Of a stretch of DNA of 64,000 nt, positions 16,498 through 24,514 are shown one piece after another. Under the pieces are notes generated by a model. That model was not told the origin of the DNA. It did no database searches and worked only from the letters and a program-made list of their open reading frames with translations. The position numbers were made by a program, and so were the translations under genes. The stretch is from Bacteroidales bacterium. Lineage in GTDB: Bacteria > Bacteroidota > Bacteroidia > Bacteroidales > UBA3824. How positions within the stretch are numbered: the stretch's first letter is position 1; each line of letters opens with the position of its first letter. The DNA lies in assembly GCA_016293845.1 (NCBI GenBank), contig JAEDDH010000019.1, forward strand, positions 10,812 through 74,811, in the 5' to 3' direction.

Positions 16498-17511
16498 TTA
16501 TTCAACTACCTTTATATCAGCGTATTTCACGGTCTTTTTGGTGTCGCGGCGAATAACGCAGAAAGTAGTGCCTTCCTTTATTCTGGCATTCCCAAGACCA
16601 CCGGCGTTGTGAATATCGGGGTCGGCGTTGAGTGTTTGCTCGGGCGATATAAAATCGTAGGATGCGAAGAACGTAGAGCAGTGTTTTGCCACGCAGTCTA
16701 AAAGTATGCGGCGTTCCGAGATGTAACATTCCGAAACAAATTCCAACATCTTTGTAAGCGCGTCGTACACGTTGTCGAGGTTCTGTTTTTCGTCGTCGCC
16801 GAGGGTGTCGGTCTTGGTTTTGAGGTAGATCCAACCTTTGGCAAAGCGAACCACAAATTTTGAGAGCGAACTCTCTTTTGAGGTCTGCAAGGCCTCGTTG
16901 AGGGTGCGGATAAGTTCTTTTTGCGGGTCGGTTTCGTTTCCGGGGTCGCGAAAAATCTCGCTTACGAACTTTGAGAGCGGTATAGCGGTGTTGAGTTCCG
17001 AAGCAATCTGCGCCTTTTCGCCTTCAAGTTCTTCCATACGGTTTTTAAGTTCTTGAAATTTGGCTTTGTATTTGGCGAGTTTGTCCTCTGGAATGTCGCC
17101 GCCGCCTGCCTGTTTTGCTGGCTGCCCTTTTGTGAGGGCGTTGAGCGAGGCAGTTATGGTGTTGATACTCTCTTGCGACAGGTAGGTTTTTAAAAGTTTG
17201 CCTACCCATTGCAGAGTGTCGATGTCTTTGTCGGTGTAAGGCAACTGCACGTTGGGGTTTTCTTTTAATTCGTCGAAAACACCATTGCCGATGTTGTCGA
17301 TAAGCCATTTGGCAATGCCGTCGGCTTCGGCTGAGGCATCACCGGGAGTGGCAGTTTGCACGTGGGTAGATAGCCCCGACGAAGGGTTAACTTTCTCGTC
17401 GTCAGGCTGTTCGGTTTGAACCTTTTTGGTAAGCGAAAGGCTCACCGGCTTAGGTTCTTCTACCCTGCTGTCGCTGCTTGCGCCGTTTACTGATAAACTT
17501 AGTTTTGCCAT
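16498..17511 (-). CDS. Coiled-coil protein with GrpE-like C-terminus (srf cassette)
   Basis: I do not recognise a named family over the full 337 residues. Residues 1-62 are polar and probably disordered. Residues 64-130 form a small helical domain. A coiled coil follows at about 141-175 (KYKAKFQELKNRMEELEGE), then helices. The C-terminal 60 residues recall GrpE: ADPDIHNA compares with the E. coli GrpE segment DPNVHQA, and the final KTVKYADIKVV compares with the GrpE terminal beta strand RTIRAAMVTV. The order (disordered tail, long coiled coil, helical bundle, small beta end) also matches GrpE. As the neighbour of an Hsp70-fold ATPase it could be its nucleotide-exchange factor. This is inference from short motifs. 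Confidence 0.6.
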   Translation of the reverse strand: MAKLSLSVNGASSDSRVEEPKPVSLSLTKKVQTEQPDDEKVNPSSGLSTHVQTATPGDASAEADGIAKWLIDNIGNGVFDELKENPNVQLPYTDKDIDTLQWVGKLLKTYLSQESINTITASLNALTKGQPAKQAGGGDIPEDKLAKYKAKFQELKNRMEELEGEKAQIASELNTAIPLSKFVSEIFRDPGNETDPQKELIRTLNEALQTSKESSLSKFVVRFAKGWIYLKTKTDTLGDDEKQNLDNVYDALTKMLEFVSECYISERRILLDCVAKHCSTFFASYDFISPEQTLNADPDIHNAGGLGNARIKEGTTFCVIRRDTKKTVKYADIKVVE

Positions 17512-17538
17512 AATTCTTTCGTTTTATAGTACAACAAA

Positions 17539-20532
17539 CTAATTATCAAAAAGTTGGATAAGGAATATACCTGAGTCCATCCAATAGCCGTGCTCGTCGG
17601 CAAGCGATTGGAGCGTAAGTTTCAGATTGTCAGACGAAACTTTTTTGCCTTCTCGGTCCATAACGTTTTTAAGCGGTTTCAAACGCTCTTTGTCGCGGGG
17701 GTCGCGTTCGATGTCGAATGTAAGCGGCTCGCGGTCTTTTAACTGACGTGCTGCCTCCGACGACGAGTAAACCAATTTGTACATAGGTGCCGAAATCCAA
17801 TCGTCGGTGGGCATCTGCCTCATTCCAAGCATCATGTGACCAAAGAATTTGATATTCTTTGTATCGGTGTCGGGGTCGAGGAATATCTCTTTGAGGCGTG
17901 CCTTGTTGGGGTCGTACTCGCCAAGGTAGTCGGCTGTTGAGCAGAAATTGCGTTTCAAGAGCGATGTGTCGATTGTGAAATCGTCTAAGCGACGGAGGTT
18001 GCCTGCCATAAGGGCGATGGTTGCTCCCACAGCCACACAAGTTTTCGGGTCTTTGATAACGCCTGTGCCCTCGGCAAACGGATACCAAGTGCCTATGCGG
18101 TAATGTCCTAACTGTACGATTCGGTCGGGAGTTACGGGCAGTTTCTTTAAGAATAGGTCGCGAACCACGGGCAACTGGCTGGGACGTCCCGAAAGCAGTA
18201 CATAATCGCATTCGTACTGGGCAATGATGCCGCAAAGGTCGCCTATCATCTTTTCTACCACGTCTTTAACCACTTTGTTGGTGCCTTCGTTGTCGAGTTC
18301 CCAAGTGATTTTTTCGATGTCGAATCCTGTGCAGCCCTCGTTTTCAAACTCCTTATTAATATAGTCGATGAGTTGCTGGTTGGGATGCGGATAATTTACA
18401 AAGAAGGAATCAAACGAGCGTTTTTCTGTTGGACGTTCCTCTGAGGCGTGCTGCAAAATGTCTGTACCAATGGGAATTGCAATCTGCATAGCAAACTGTT
18501 TTTTCATCAGTTTGTCTTTTGCGGTGGTGCGTCCGAGGTAAGGACCAAAGAGGAAGTTCATTACATTAACCGAATTGCGACAGCCGCATTTTTCGGCGTG
18601 CAACTTGATGGTAGGCAGCACAATACGCTCGATAACACGTTTAAGAATATCGTCGCCGGCGAGGTTGAATCCCTCCCAAAACATTGGCGAAGGTGTTAAT
18701 ACCGAGATATTTGCGCCTGGGTTTGCCTGATAATTTGCAATCATAAGGTCGGTAGTACCACCGCCTATATCCACGCTCGCAATAGTAACGGCGGGCTGGT
18801 CGGGGTAAACTGTATCTTGACGCAACTTGCCCACAGTGTTGATGTAGAGCGCAGCGTTGTTCATAAAACGATCTTTGATTTCGCCGTAGACAAAGGTCAA
18901 CTGGTTGCAGGTGGCCTCGTCGTAGTTCCAATCGTTGCGTTTATCGGGTTCGCGGCGGATATCGTCGGCATCGGGAATGATTACAAGATTTTTGTCGATG
19001 AAATTGTTGCCAAAATATGCTTTGAGTGCTGCGAGAGCGTCTTTTGCATGGTCGCGGAGAATTACCTGCTCGGTTTGCAACATTGCTGTGGGGCAGGTAA
19101 GCACAATGCGTTTTAATCGGCGCGGAAGTTTTTCCTGACCCTGACGTTTGCGGAAACGGTAACTGTTGACGTATGTTACGGCCTGCATAAATATCTCGCT
19201 GAGTGCAAATGTCATAAGCGAACTGCGCGAGAAATATGGGTTCATTGCCGGATAAGGCTGTTTCATTTCGGGGTCTTGTTCGGCTTTAATACGCTCACGT
19301 TCAAGGAGTTTGCCATCTTCGGTAAAGAGTTCTGCAATACCGTAGAGTGCGGGTTTTGCAAAAGCCTCCTGAGTTTTAGAAATATATGTCCACGGGAACG
19401 CGCGTTTTTCGGTGTCCCAAAGATAGCGTTTTGGCGAACTCATTACCGAGTTTGAATTGTCGGCGGTGTTGAGAACTGTTAAACGAGCAGCCTCGCGACC
19501 AATGCGTACAAGGCTTGGCCAAGCAAACGCCTTGGGATTGCCGCTCATTATAAACTGTGATTCGTCGCCGAGAGTGGTTTTTACAAATGCCACACGCATA
19601 TCAAACGGGTCGCTGTAAGTGCGGTCGGGATAGGTCATATCGCGAATTTCGAGCGGAACAGCGTCGGTAAATTCAAACGGCTGACCTGTTTTAATCGATT
19701 CTACAAGTATACCTGTGGTGCGACTGTTGCCCACATCGAGAATCAAGTCAACGTCAATGCTTTGATTATCAGTATAGAGGGTAAGTTTGGGGAATGTCTC
19801 CGCCTTGCCCAACACCTTTAATAATGTAAGGTAATACGATGTGTGGAGGAAATTGTATCCTTCGTCTGTTTTGCGGAGGTCTTTGCGTTTTTTGTCAAAG
19901 TCGGTTTTGAGCCACTCCTGAACCCACGGACGAGCGCAGAAAAAGAAGTTGTCGGTATCTTGCACGGCACATTCAAACACTGAGTTTTGAGCGTCGCGGA
20001 CTGTGGGCGTAAGGTATGCCTCAGAATTATCCTCGCAGCGGGTATCGAATGCAAGTACCACATTGTGAGTGTATTCGCTCTCCTCTTCAACGCCCGAAAT
20101 ACGGCTAAACCACATCATTGCCCAAGTTTCGGGGCCCTGCTGGAATTTTTTGCCGTCGTAACTTTTGCGCAAGTAAGGAATCGGAATCCACATTCCCTCG
20201 AAACTCTCTATGGCTTCGCGAGCACGAACGGTGATAATTTTGTGCTCGGGGATTGTGCGGATAAGGTTTTGCGGAATGCGAGCCTCGTCGATTTGCCCCG
20301 TTTCAGAATCGGTGGCCACCTTGCGGATTTCGTCGGTGAGTTCGATGTACTTTTGAAGTTTTTCGTGGTAGTAGGGAAATACAAAGGTTATCTCCTTGTT
20401 GCCTTCGATGTCTTCTTCGAGTTTTTCAAAATAGTCGGCATTTACTTTCATTGCGGGCGATTTCTCGCCGAGGTTTATCTTAACCGAATGAAACTGTATG
20501 CCGGAGTTGGCTATTAAACTGAAATCTCTCAT
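17539..20532 (-). CDS. SrfB-like protein, actin/Hsp70-fold ATPase
   Basis: This 997-residue protein matches the SrfB virulence-factor family and carries the actin/Hsp70 ATPase signatures. PHOSPHATE-1 DVGNSRTTG is at 266-274, PHOSPHATE-2 DIGGGTTD at 588-595, and the ADENOSINE-type motif LLSGRPSQLP at 779-788. The first 260 residues are a separate N-terminal region, and a tail of about 130 residues follows the ATPase core. There is no signal peptide. It lies between the zinc-ribbon gene and the GrpE-like gene with 27-base gaps on each side. SrfB proteins usually occur with SrfC, as here. Substrate and role are unknown. Confidence 0.82.
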   Translation of the reverse strand: MRDFSLIANSGIQFHSVKINLGEKSPAMKVNADYFEKLEEDIEGNKEITFVFPYYHEKLQKYIELTDEIRKVATDSETGQIDEARIPQNLIRTIPEHKIITVRAREAIESFEGMWIPIPYLRKSYDGKKFQQGPETWAMMWFSRISGVEEESEYTHNVVLAFDTRCEDNSEAYLTPTVRDAQNSVFECAVQDTDNFFFCARPWVQEWLKTDFDKKRKDLRKTDEGYNFLHTSYYLTLLKVLGKAETFPKLTLYTDNQSIDVDLILDVGNSRTTGILVESIKTGQPFEFTDAVPLEIRDMTYPDRTYSDPFDMRVAFVKTTLGDESQFIMSGNPKAFAWPSLVRIGREAARLTVLNTADNSNSVMSSPKRYLWDTEKRAFPWTYISKTQEAFAKPALYGIAELFTEDGKLLERERIKAEQDPEMKQPYPAMNPYFSRSSLMTFALSEIFMQAVTYVNSYRFRKRQGQEKLPRRLKRIVLTCPTAMLQTEQVILRDHAKDALAALKAYFGNNFIDKNLVIIPDADDIRREPDKRNDWNYDEATCNQLTFVYGEIKDRFMNNAALYINTVGKLRQDTVYPDQPAVTIASVDIGGGTTDLMIANYQANPGANISVLTPSPMFWEGFNLAGDDILKRVIERIVLPTIKLHAEKCGCRNSVNVMNFLFGPYLGRTTAKDKLMKKQFAMQIAIPIGTDILQHASEERPTEKRSFDSFFVNYPHPNQQLIDYINKEFENEGCTGFDIEKITWELDNEGTNKVVKDVVEKMIGDLCGIIAQYECDYVLLSGRPSQLPVVRDLFLKKLPVTPDRIVQLGHYRIGTWYPFAEGTGVIKDPKTCVAVGATIALMAGNLRRLDDFTIDTSLLKRNFCSTADYLGEYDPNKARLKEIFLDPDTDTKNIKFFGHMMLGMRQMPTDDWISAPMYKLVYSSSEAARQLKDREPLTFDIERDPRDKERLKPLKNVMDREGKKVSSDNLKLTLQSLADEHGYWMDSGIFLIQLFDN

Positions 20533-20559
20533 ATATATATGTTTTTAGGTTTTCGAAAT

Positions 20560-21192
20560 TTAGATTGAAATGTCTACGCTGTCGTCGTCCTGAGTTTTTT
20601 TGCCCTGATTGTTGCAATAGATACAAACCGGCATCGACGATGGATAAACCTCACCGCAATAGGGACATACGGTTAATTTTCCCTTCGTCTTAGGCGGTGC
20701 AGGCGGTGCAGGCGGTGCAGGTGGAGTGGGCGGCGGAGGTGTCGGCTGCGAAACAGTTTTGGGTTGTGCAGGCTGAGGTGCCGACTGCGAAACCGGCTGA
20801 GCGCTGCTTGGATACATATCGTAATAAGTGCGCTGCGATTTCCATCCCGAAACGGTGAGAAAGCGGTCTTGATAACTTTCGCCACGTGCAAGGCAGTATC
20901 TACCAACGGGTTGACCTTCGTAGGTGGTAGATTTTTGCTTAGATTTGCCAAGCGAGAGGGTGAGTCCCGAACTTTTTTGAATAACGGGGCGCAACTGCAA
21001 TAAATCGAGGATGAAAGTTTGTTCGTCGTTGGCAGAGTTGAACCTTACAAACACATTGTACACAGGTGGAGTACCGGCTTGCAGTTGGTTGATCTGCGAT
21101 GTACTGATAGTAAATTTGGCAACAGTGCCGTCGGGTGCGGGTACAAATATGTGTAGCCCAGCATTATTTTGTTCCCATTTTAATGAATCCAT
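20560..21192 (-). CDS. Zinc-ribbon protein with proline-rich linker (first gene of srf cassette)
   Basis: The family is not recognised. Residues 1-125 look like a compact beta-rich domain (FTISTSQINQLQ, FILDLLQLRPV). Residues 130-170 form a low-complexity Pro/Gln/Ser linker with the tract PTPPPPTPPAPPAPPAPP. Residues 176-193 form a zinc ribbon with CPYC and CIYC pairs 10 residues apart. The tail is short and acidic. There is no signal peptide or membrane segment. It is the promoter-proximal gene of the four-gene cassette and may be an adaptor binding a partner through the ribbon or proline tract. In Salmonella the srfB neighbour is SrfA; I cannot show homology to it. Confidence 0.8.
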   Translation of the reverse strand: MDSLKWEQNNAGLHIFVPAPDGTVAKFTISTSQINQLQAGTPPVYNVFVRFNSANDEQTFILDLLQLRPVIQKSSGLTLSLGKSKQKSTTYEGQPVGRYCLARGESYQDRFLTVSGWKSQRTYYDMYPSSAQPVSQSAPQPAQPKTVSQPTPPPPTPPAPPAPPAPPKTKGKLTVCPYCGEVYPSSMPVCIYCNNQGKKTQDDDSVDISI

Positions 21193-21241
21193 TATTTCTT
21201 CAAAAAAATATTATCTCTTTTAACGTTAAAATCTGTTTTAA

Positions 21242-21272
21242 CAAATATAAGATAGATTTATAACAAAGTCAA
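21242..21272 (-). promoter_or_regulatory. Promoter of the srf-like cassette
   Basis: On the minus strand TTG (21272-21270) and TATATTTG (21249-21242) are 20 bases apart. The element lies 50 bases upstream of the first ATG of the cassette at 21192. Confidence 0.65.
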
Positions 21273-21324
21273 GCCTAAACGAGATTTTTTTTTTGAAAAA
21301 AATGAATTTTAGTTAGTGAAAGTG

Positions 21325-22692
21325 TTATTCTTGTTTGATAATCAGTTTTTTGAGTGGTTTTTCGATAACAGCCTCCGCTTGCGAGCCGATTTTACCGCCT
21401 TGTGGACATTGCAATGTGGATACTTTGGTAAGGCGGTAATGGCCAGAGGCGGAAAGAATCAAGTGATTATCAGTAATGTTTTCAACTTTTTCCGATTTTT
21501 CATCAATAGTATATTCTATGGTAAATGGCGGAGTGCCTGATAATTCAATACTTAGAGGACTAATGTCGCCGTAGCAAACGTGGGCATTGTTGAATTGGGC
21601 TGTGGGTGGATTGGTGGCGCAAGGGGCTTGTGGCTCAGATAACCACGAGCCAGGACAAGAAGGACGGAAACGTTGATATTTGTTTAGATTAACAATTGTA
21701 GTATATTTGCTTTTACCATCAGCATCGGTTTCTATCACACCTACCTCTTTTAAAGAGGATCCAAGTGAGGCGTAAAGTTTTCCGTCTGGACCATATAATA
21801 TGTCGCCAAGCATATAAAGTCCGCCTTTTTTTTCAGGAGTCGGTATCACAGTGTATTTTGTAAAATCAGGAATGCCGTTATTTATAGGGTATTCTTCTAT
21901 TTGATAAACATAATCATCACCTATACGTCGATCATTGACAACAATTAATCTGTCATTATTTTGCGATATACCCACAGCCATACATTTAATCACATTAGAG
22001 TCGGTATATTTACTGGTAACTATAAAAGATGCAGTATTTTGGTCAAATATTCCGTAATAATATTTATATCGTGCAGTGGCAATAAAACTGCTACAATCTC
22101 TGGATAGAGATATCTGTAAAAAATCATTTGAAATATTGTTGTCAAACATTGCTTGCTCGCCAATATAAGAAATACCATCGGCTGTAATCAAATATTTCAA
22201 GATTGACGAGTTGTCGTAATAAAGTATCCAAATATCTGTGTTGTTTGGATGACGAATAATGAGTGGATACTTGTTTGTAAGTGTAAGTGTTGTAACATCA
22301 GAAATCACCTCTTTTTTCTCTAAATCTATTTGAAAATAGCCTTCTGTACCTATGGCGTATATTATTTTGTCATTTCCTGGTGTTGGCACAAAGACTGAAC
22401 ATTTTACAGGATAATTATAATAATTTATTTCTTCAAAGTTTCCGTCATAAATTTTTCCTTCTTTATAAATTAGTCGAAGGTTACCTTCTGTGTCAACATA
22501 CCAGCGTGTATTATCGTATTTGGAATCAAGTGTTTTAACTACTGCCTCTCCACTGGTAAAGTCGATACAATAACCGTCAAAGTTCCATAAGGGTACATAT
22601 CCACTTTGCGAAAATACTAAATTAGACAGAAAGACACAGAGGATGATAGTCATCCCCTGCGCCTTGAGTGAAGAATTATAGTTGGTTACCAT
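21325..22692 (-). CDS. Secreted repeat/propeller-like protein with Ig-like C-terminal domain
   Basis: No named family is recognised. The ATG at 22692 lies inside the stop context of the upstream gene (ATGGTAA), which suggests coupled translation; a second ATG at 22653 would give a tighter signal peptide. The hydrophobic stretch IILCVFLSNLVFSQ points to export. Residues 30-350 read like a WD/NHL-type propeller: repeated strands with IYAIGTEGYFQID, IWILYYDNSSILKY, and a segment DILYGPDGKLYASLG. Residues about 365-440 form a cysteine-paired Ig-like domain (VCYGDISPLSIELSGTPPF to LQCPQ) of the type found in Bacteroidetes surface adhesins. No T9SS C-terminal signal is visible. It is the second gene of a two-gene operon with the lipoprotein. 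Confidence 0.7.
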   Translation of the reverse strand: MVTNYNSSLKAQGMTIILCVFLSNLVFSQSGYVPLWNFDGYCIDFTSGEAVVKTLDSKYDNTRWYVDTEGNLRLIYKEGKIYDGNFEEINYYNYPVKCSVFVPTPGNDKIIYAIGTEGYFQIDLEKKEVISDVTTLTLTNKYPLIIRHPNNTDIWILYYDNSSILKYLITADGISYIGEQAMFDNNISNDFLQISLSRDCSSFIATARYKYYYGIFDQNTASFIVTSKYTDSNVIKCMAVGISQNNDRLIVVNDRRIGDDYVYQIEEYPINNGIPDFTKYTVIPTPEKKGGLYMLGDILYGPDGKLYASLGSSLKEVGVIETDADGKSKYTTIVNLNKYQRFRPSCPGSWLSEPQAPCATNPPTAQFNNAHVCYGDISPLSIELSGTPPFTIEYTIDEKSEKVENITDNHLILSASGHYRLTKVSTLQCPQGGKIGSQAEAVIEKPLKKLIIKQE

Positions 22693-23447
22693 TCGTCTTC
22701 GGTTAAATTACGCATAAAGCGGACTAAACAATATTCCTCATTGTTCGGAATGATATAAACCAAGTCGTGAGGAGGTTCGTTTGCTCCAAAGAATACAGAT
22801 ACGCCCCAAGTTTTTGGTCTATTTTGCGGATTAGGTCCTACCAAGTATTTTGGGTCAACAAAAATCTCATTACGAAGAGAAGGATCTTCAAATGTTCGTT
22901 CTTGTCTGTATACATCAAGATACCTATTCAAATCTGGATTCTGAAATCCAAGCATATCTCTCACCTTATTAGCATCTCCGTAAATTGCTACAAGATTTTC
23001 AACATCGCGTTCGGTAGGAATATGAAATCCTCGTTTAGAAAACAAGTCATTACAATCATAGGGAGTATCAGCACCAAAATTCTCCCAACTATAAAACCGT
23101 CCTAAAGACAAAATGTCAGGATTTGGTTCTTGTTCAGGATAGGTTTTGCCGCCAAACACATTTTCTCGATAATTTTCGAGAAACCATTCTTGCATAATTG
23201 AGTGGTCTTTATTACGCAATTTGATAGTTTTATATGTAACCTTAATTGATTCATCCAATTCGTCAGTAAGAGATTCAACCGTGCTGTATTTCTTAGCAAC
23301 AAGTACTTTTGATACTGGTCTGCGATTCGAAGCGTACACTGTATCGGTTTGTGGCTGAGGTTCGTTTATTGATTCGTCTTGACACGAATAAAACGGTGAT
23401 ATAGCGAACGCTGATGCTATCAGCAATAGATATTTAAAATTTTTCAT
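22686..23447 (-). CDS. Lipoprotein with FISUMP-like (Fibrobacter major paralogous) domain
   Basis: Starting at the ATG at 23447, the 253-residue product opens MKNFKYLLLIASAFAISPFYSC, a lipoprotein signal peptide with Cys22 as lipidation site. The -3 residue is Phe rather than Leu or Val, so the lipobox is slightly weak. The C-terminal part has features of the FISUMP domain: a YSWENFG segment, a two-Cys region, GFHIPTERDVENL and a final VRFMRN strand. Such domains are common in Bacteroidetes surface lipoproteins of unknown function. The frame stays open for 65 codons upstream, but that extension lacks protein-like character and would precede the signal peptide. Its stop overlaps the next gene by seven bases. 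Confidence 0.75.
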   Translation of the reverse strand: MKNFKYLLLIASAFAISPFYSCQDESINEPQPQTDTVYASNRRPVSKVLVAKKYSTVESLTDELDESIKVTYKTIKLRNKDHSIMQEWFLENYRENVFGGKTYPEQEPNPDILSLGRFYSWENFGADTPYDCNDLFSKRGFHIPTERDVENLVAIYGDANKVRDMLGFQNPDLNRYLDVYRQERTFEDPSLRNEIFVDPKYLVGPNPQNRPKTWGVSVFFGANEPPHDLVYIIPNNEEYCLVRFMRNLTEDEW

Positions 23448-23672
23448 ATAATTTTCTATTTTTAATGTGTTAAATAAAAGAAATGATGTAATTAAAAAGG
23501 CGTTAGGTTCGTATTCCGAACCGTTAGTTGTTTTACACAAAAAAAGTTCAAACAACTTTATTAAAGTTTTTGCGTTTATCACATAGGCATAAGTTTTTAT
23601 GTTCGACAATAGGGGGCGCGTCGTCGCGGTTTCCAAGTGCATACGGCGCGCCTCCGTTTTTAATTATCATTG
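23448..23672 (-). other. Long GC-rich structured leader of the lipoprotein operon
   Basis: Between the promoter at 23673-23703 and the lipoprotein ATG there are about 225 transcribed bases. Within it GGGGGCGCG (23612-23620) and CGCGCCTCC (23647-23655) are arms of a hairpin with one mismatch and a 26-base loop; GGCGCGCC at 23645-23652 is itself palindromic. The GC content contrasts sharply with the AT-rich surroundings. It could be a cis-regulatory RNA or a small RNA embedded in the leader. The leader also holds an ATG at 23642 in frame with the lipoprotein. Confidence 0.45.
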
Positions 23673-23703
23673 CAAATATATAATGCTGTTTTATTTCCGA
23701 CAA
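23673..23703 (-). promoter_or_regulatory. Promoter of the FISUMP lipoprotein operon
   Basis: On the minus strand TTG (23703-23701) and TATATTTG (23680-23673) are 20 bases apart. It precedes the GC-rich leader. Confidence 0.65.
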
Positions 23704-23827
23704 TTATTCTGAGATTTTTTTTTGAAAGAAAAACAGTTGATTTTATCAAGTATTGTTTATTCCAAATTTTACGCTCAGTAGTAATCCTTGTTTTAATTCA
23801 TTGATTATTAATCCCTTCCTATAAAAT

Positions 23828-23855
23828 AATAACCGCCTCTTCCGAAGCGGTTATT
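23828..23855 (-). terminator. Intrinsic terminator after the tig-clpP operon
   Basis: AATAACCGC (23828-23836) and GCGGTTATT (23847-23855) form a 9-bp stem. On the minus strand it is followed by an AU-rich run, TATTTTAT. It lies 27 bases after the last clpP gene. A T-run on the + side makes it potentially bidirectional. Confidence 0.75.
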
Positions 23856-23881
23856 TTTTACTAACAAATATCTTTAAATAC

Positions 23882-24505
23882 TTAGTATTCAAGTTTTTGT
23901 GCTATGGAATCCACTATGCCGTAGGCAAGTGATTCGTTGGCATCCATCCAATGGTCGTTTTCGATGTCGGCAAGAACCTTTTCGTAGGGCTGACCACAGT
24001 TTTTGGAGAGGATTTCAGCAGTGATTTTCTTGGTTTTGTCGATCTGACGGGCGTGAATTTCAAGATTCGATGCCTTGTCTTGAAAATATCCGCCAATGCT
24101 CGGCTGATGAATCATCACTTCGGCGTGAGGCATAATTGTGCGGCTGCCTTTTTCACCGGCTGAAAGGAGTATCGAAGCCATCGACGCACACAAGCCCATA
24201 CAAACCGTCTTAACAGGCGACGAGATGAGTTTCATTGTGTCGAGGATTGCCATTCCTGCTGTTACCGAGCCGCCGGGACTATTGATATAGAATGTAATCG
24301 GTTGGCCAGGTTCTTTCATATCAAGGTAGAGCAAGCGGTTTACCACCTGTTCGGCGGTGTCGTCCATTACTGCGCCCCAAAGAAAAATGCTGCGTTTTTC
24401 GAGGAACTTTTTGTTGAAATCTATCGACGAAAGTCCGCTCACTAACTTGTCTAAGCCGTTTGACTGCGGTACGTCTTCTTCTTCTAATCTGTACATTTTT
24501 AACAA
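23882..24505 (-). CDS. Second ClpP-family serine protease
   Basis: This 207-residue ClpP paralogue is encoded nine bases after the first clpP. The active-site serine is in GLCASMASILLSAG, the histidine in EVMIHQPSIGG, and the aspartate is probably in DIENDHWM. The oligomer-interface and oxyanion motif NSPGGSVTAG is present, so it looks catalytically competent. The N-terminus (MLKMYRLEEEDVPQSNGLD) is short and acidic and differs from the first copy, and the region before the Asp differs from the usual RDFWMSA. It may form a mixed tetradecamer with the first ClpP or a separate one. ClpP paralogues working as hetero-oligomers are known in other phyla. Confidence 0.9.
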   Translation of the reverse strand: MLKMYRLEEEDVPQSNGLDKLVSGLSSIDFNKKFLEKRSIFLWGAVMDDTAEQVVNRLLYLDMKEPGQPITFYINSPGGSVTAGMAILDTMKLISSPVKTVCMGLCASMASILLSAGEKGSRTIMPHAEVMIHQPSIGGYFQDKASNLEIHARQIDKTKKITAEILSKNCGQPYEKVLADIENDHWMDANESLAYGIVDSIAQKLEY

Positions 24506-24514
24506 TTTAAACGG

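Noticed and set aside
23448..23642. 65-codon N-terminal extension of the FISUMP lipoprotein
   Set aside because: It would place the lipoprotein signal peptide internally; the ATG at 23447 gives a proper signal sequence.
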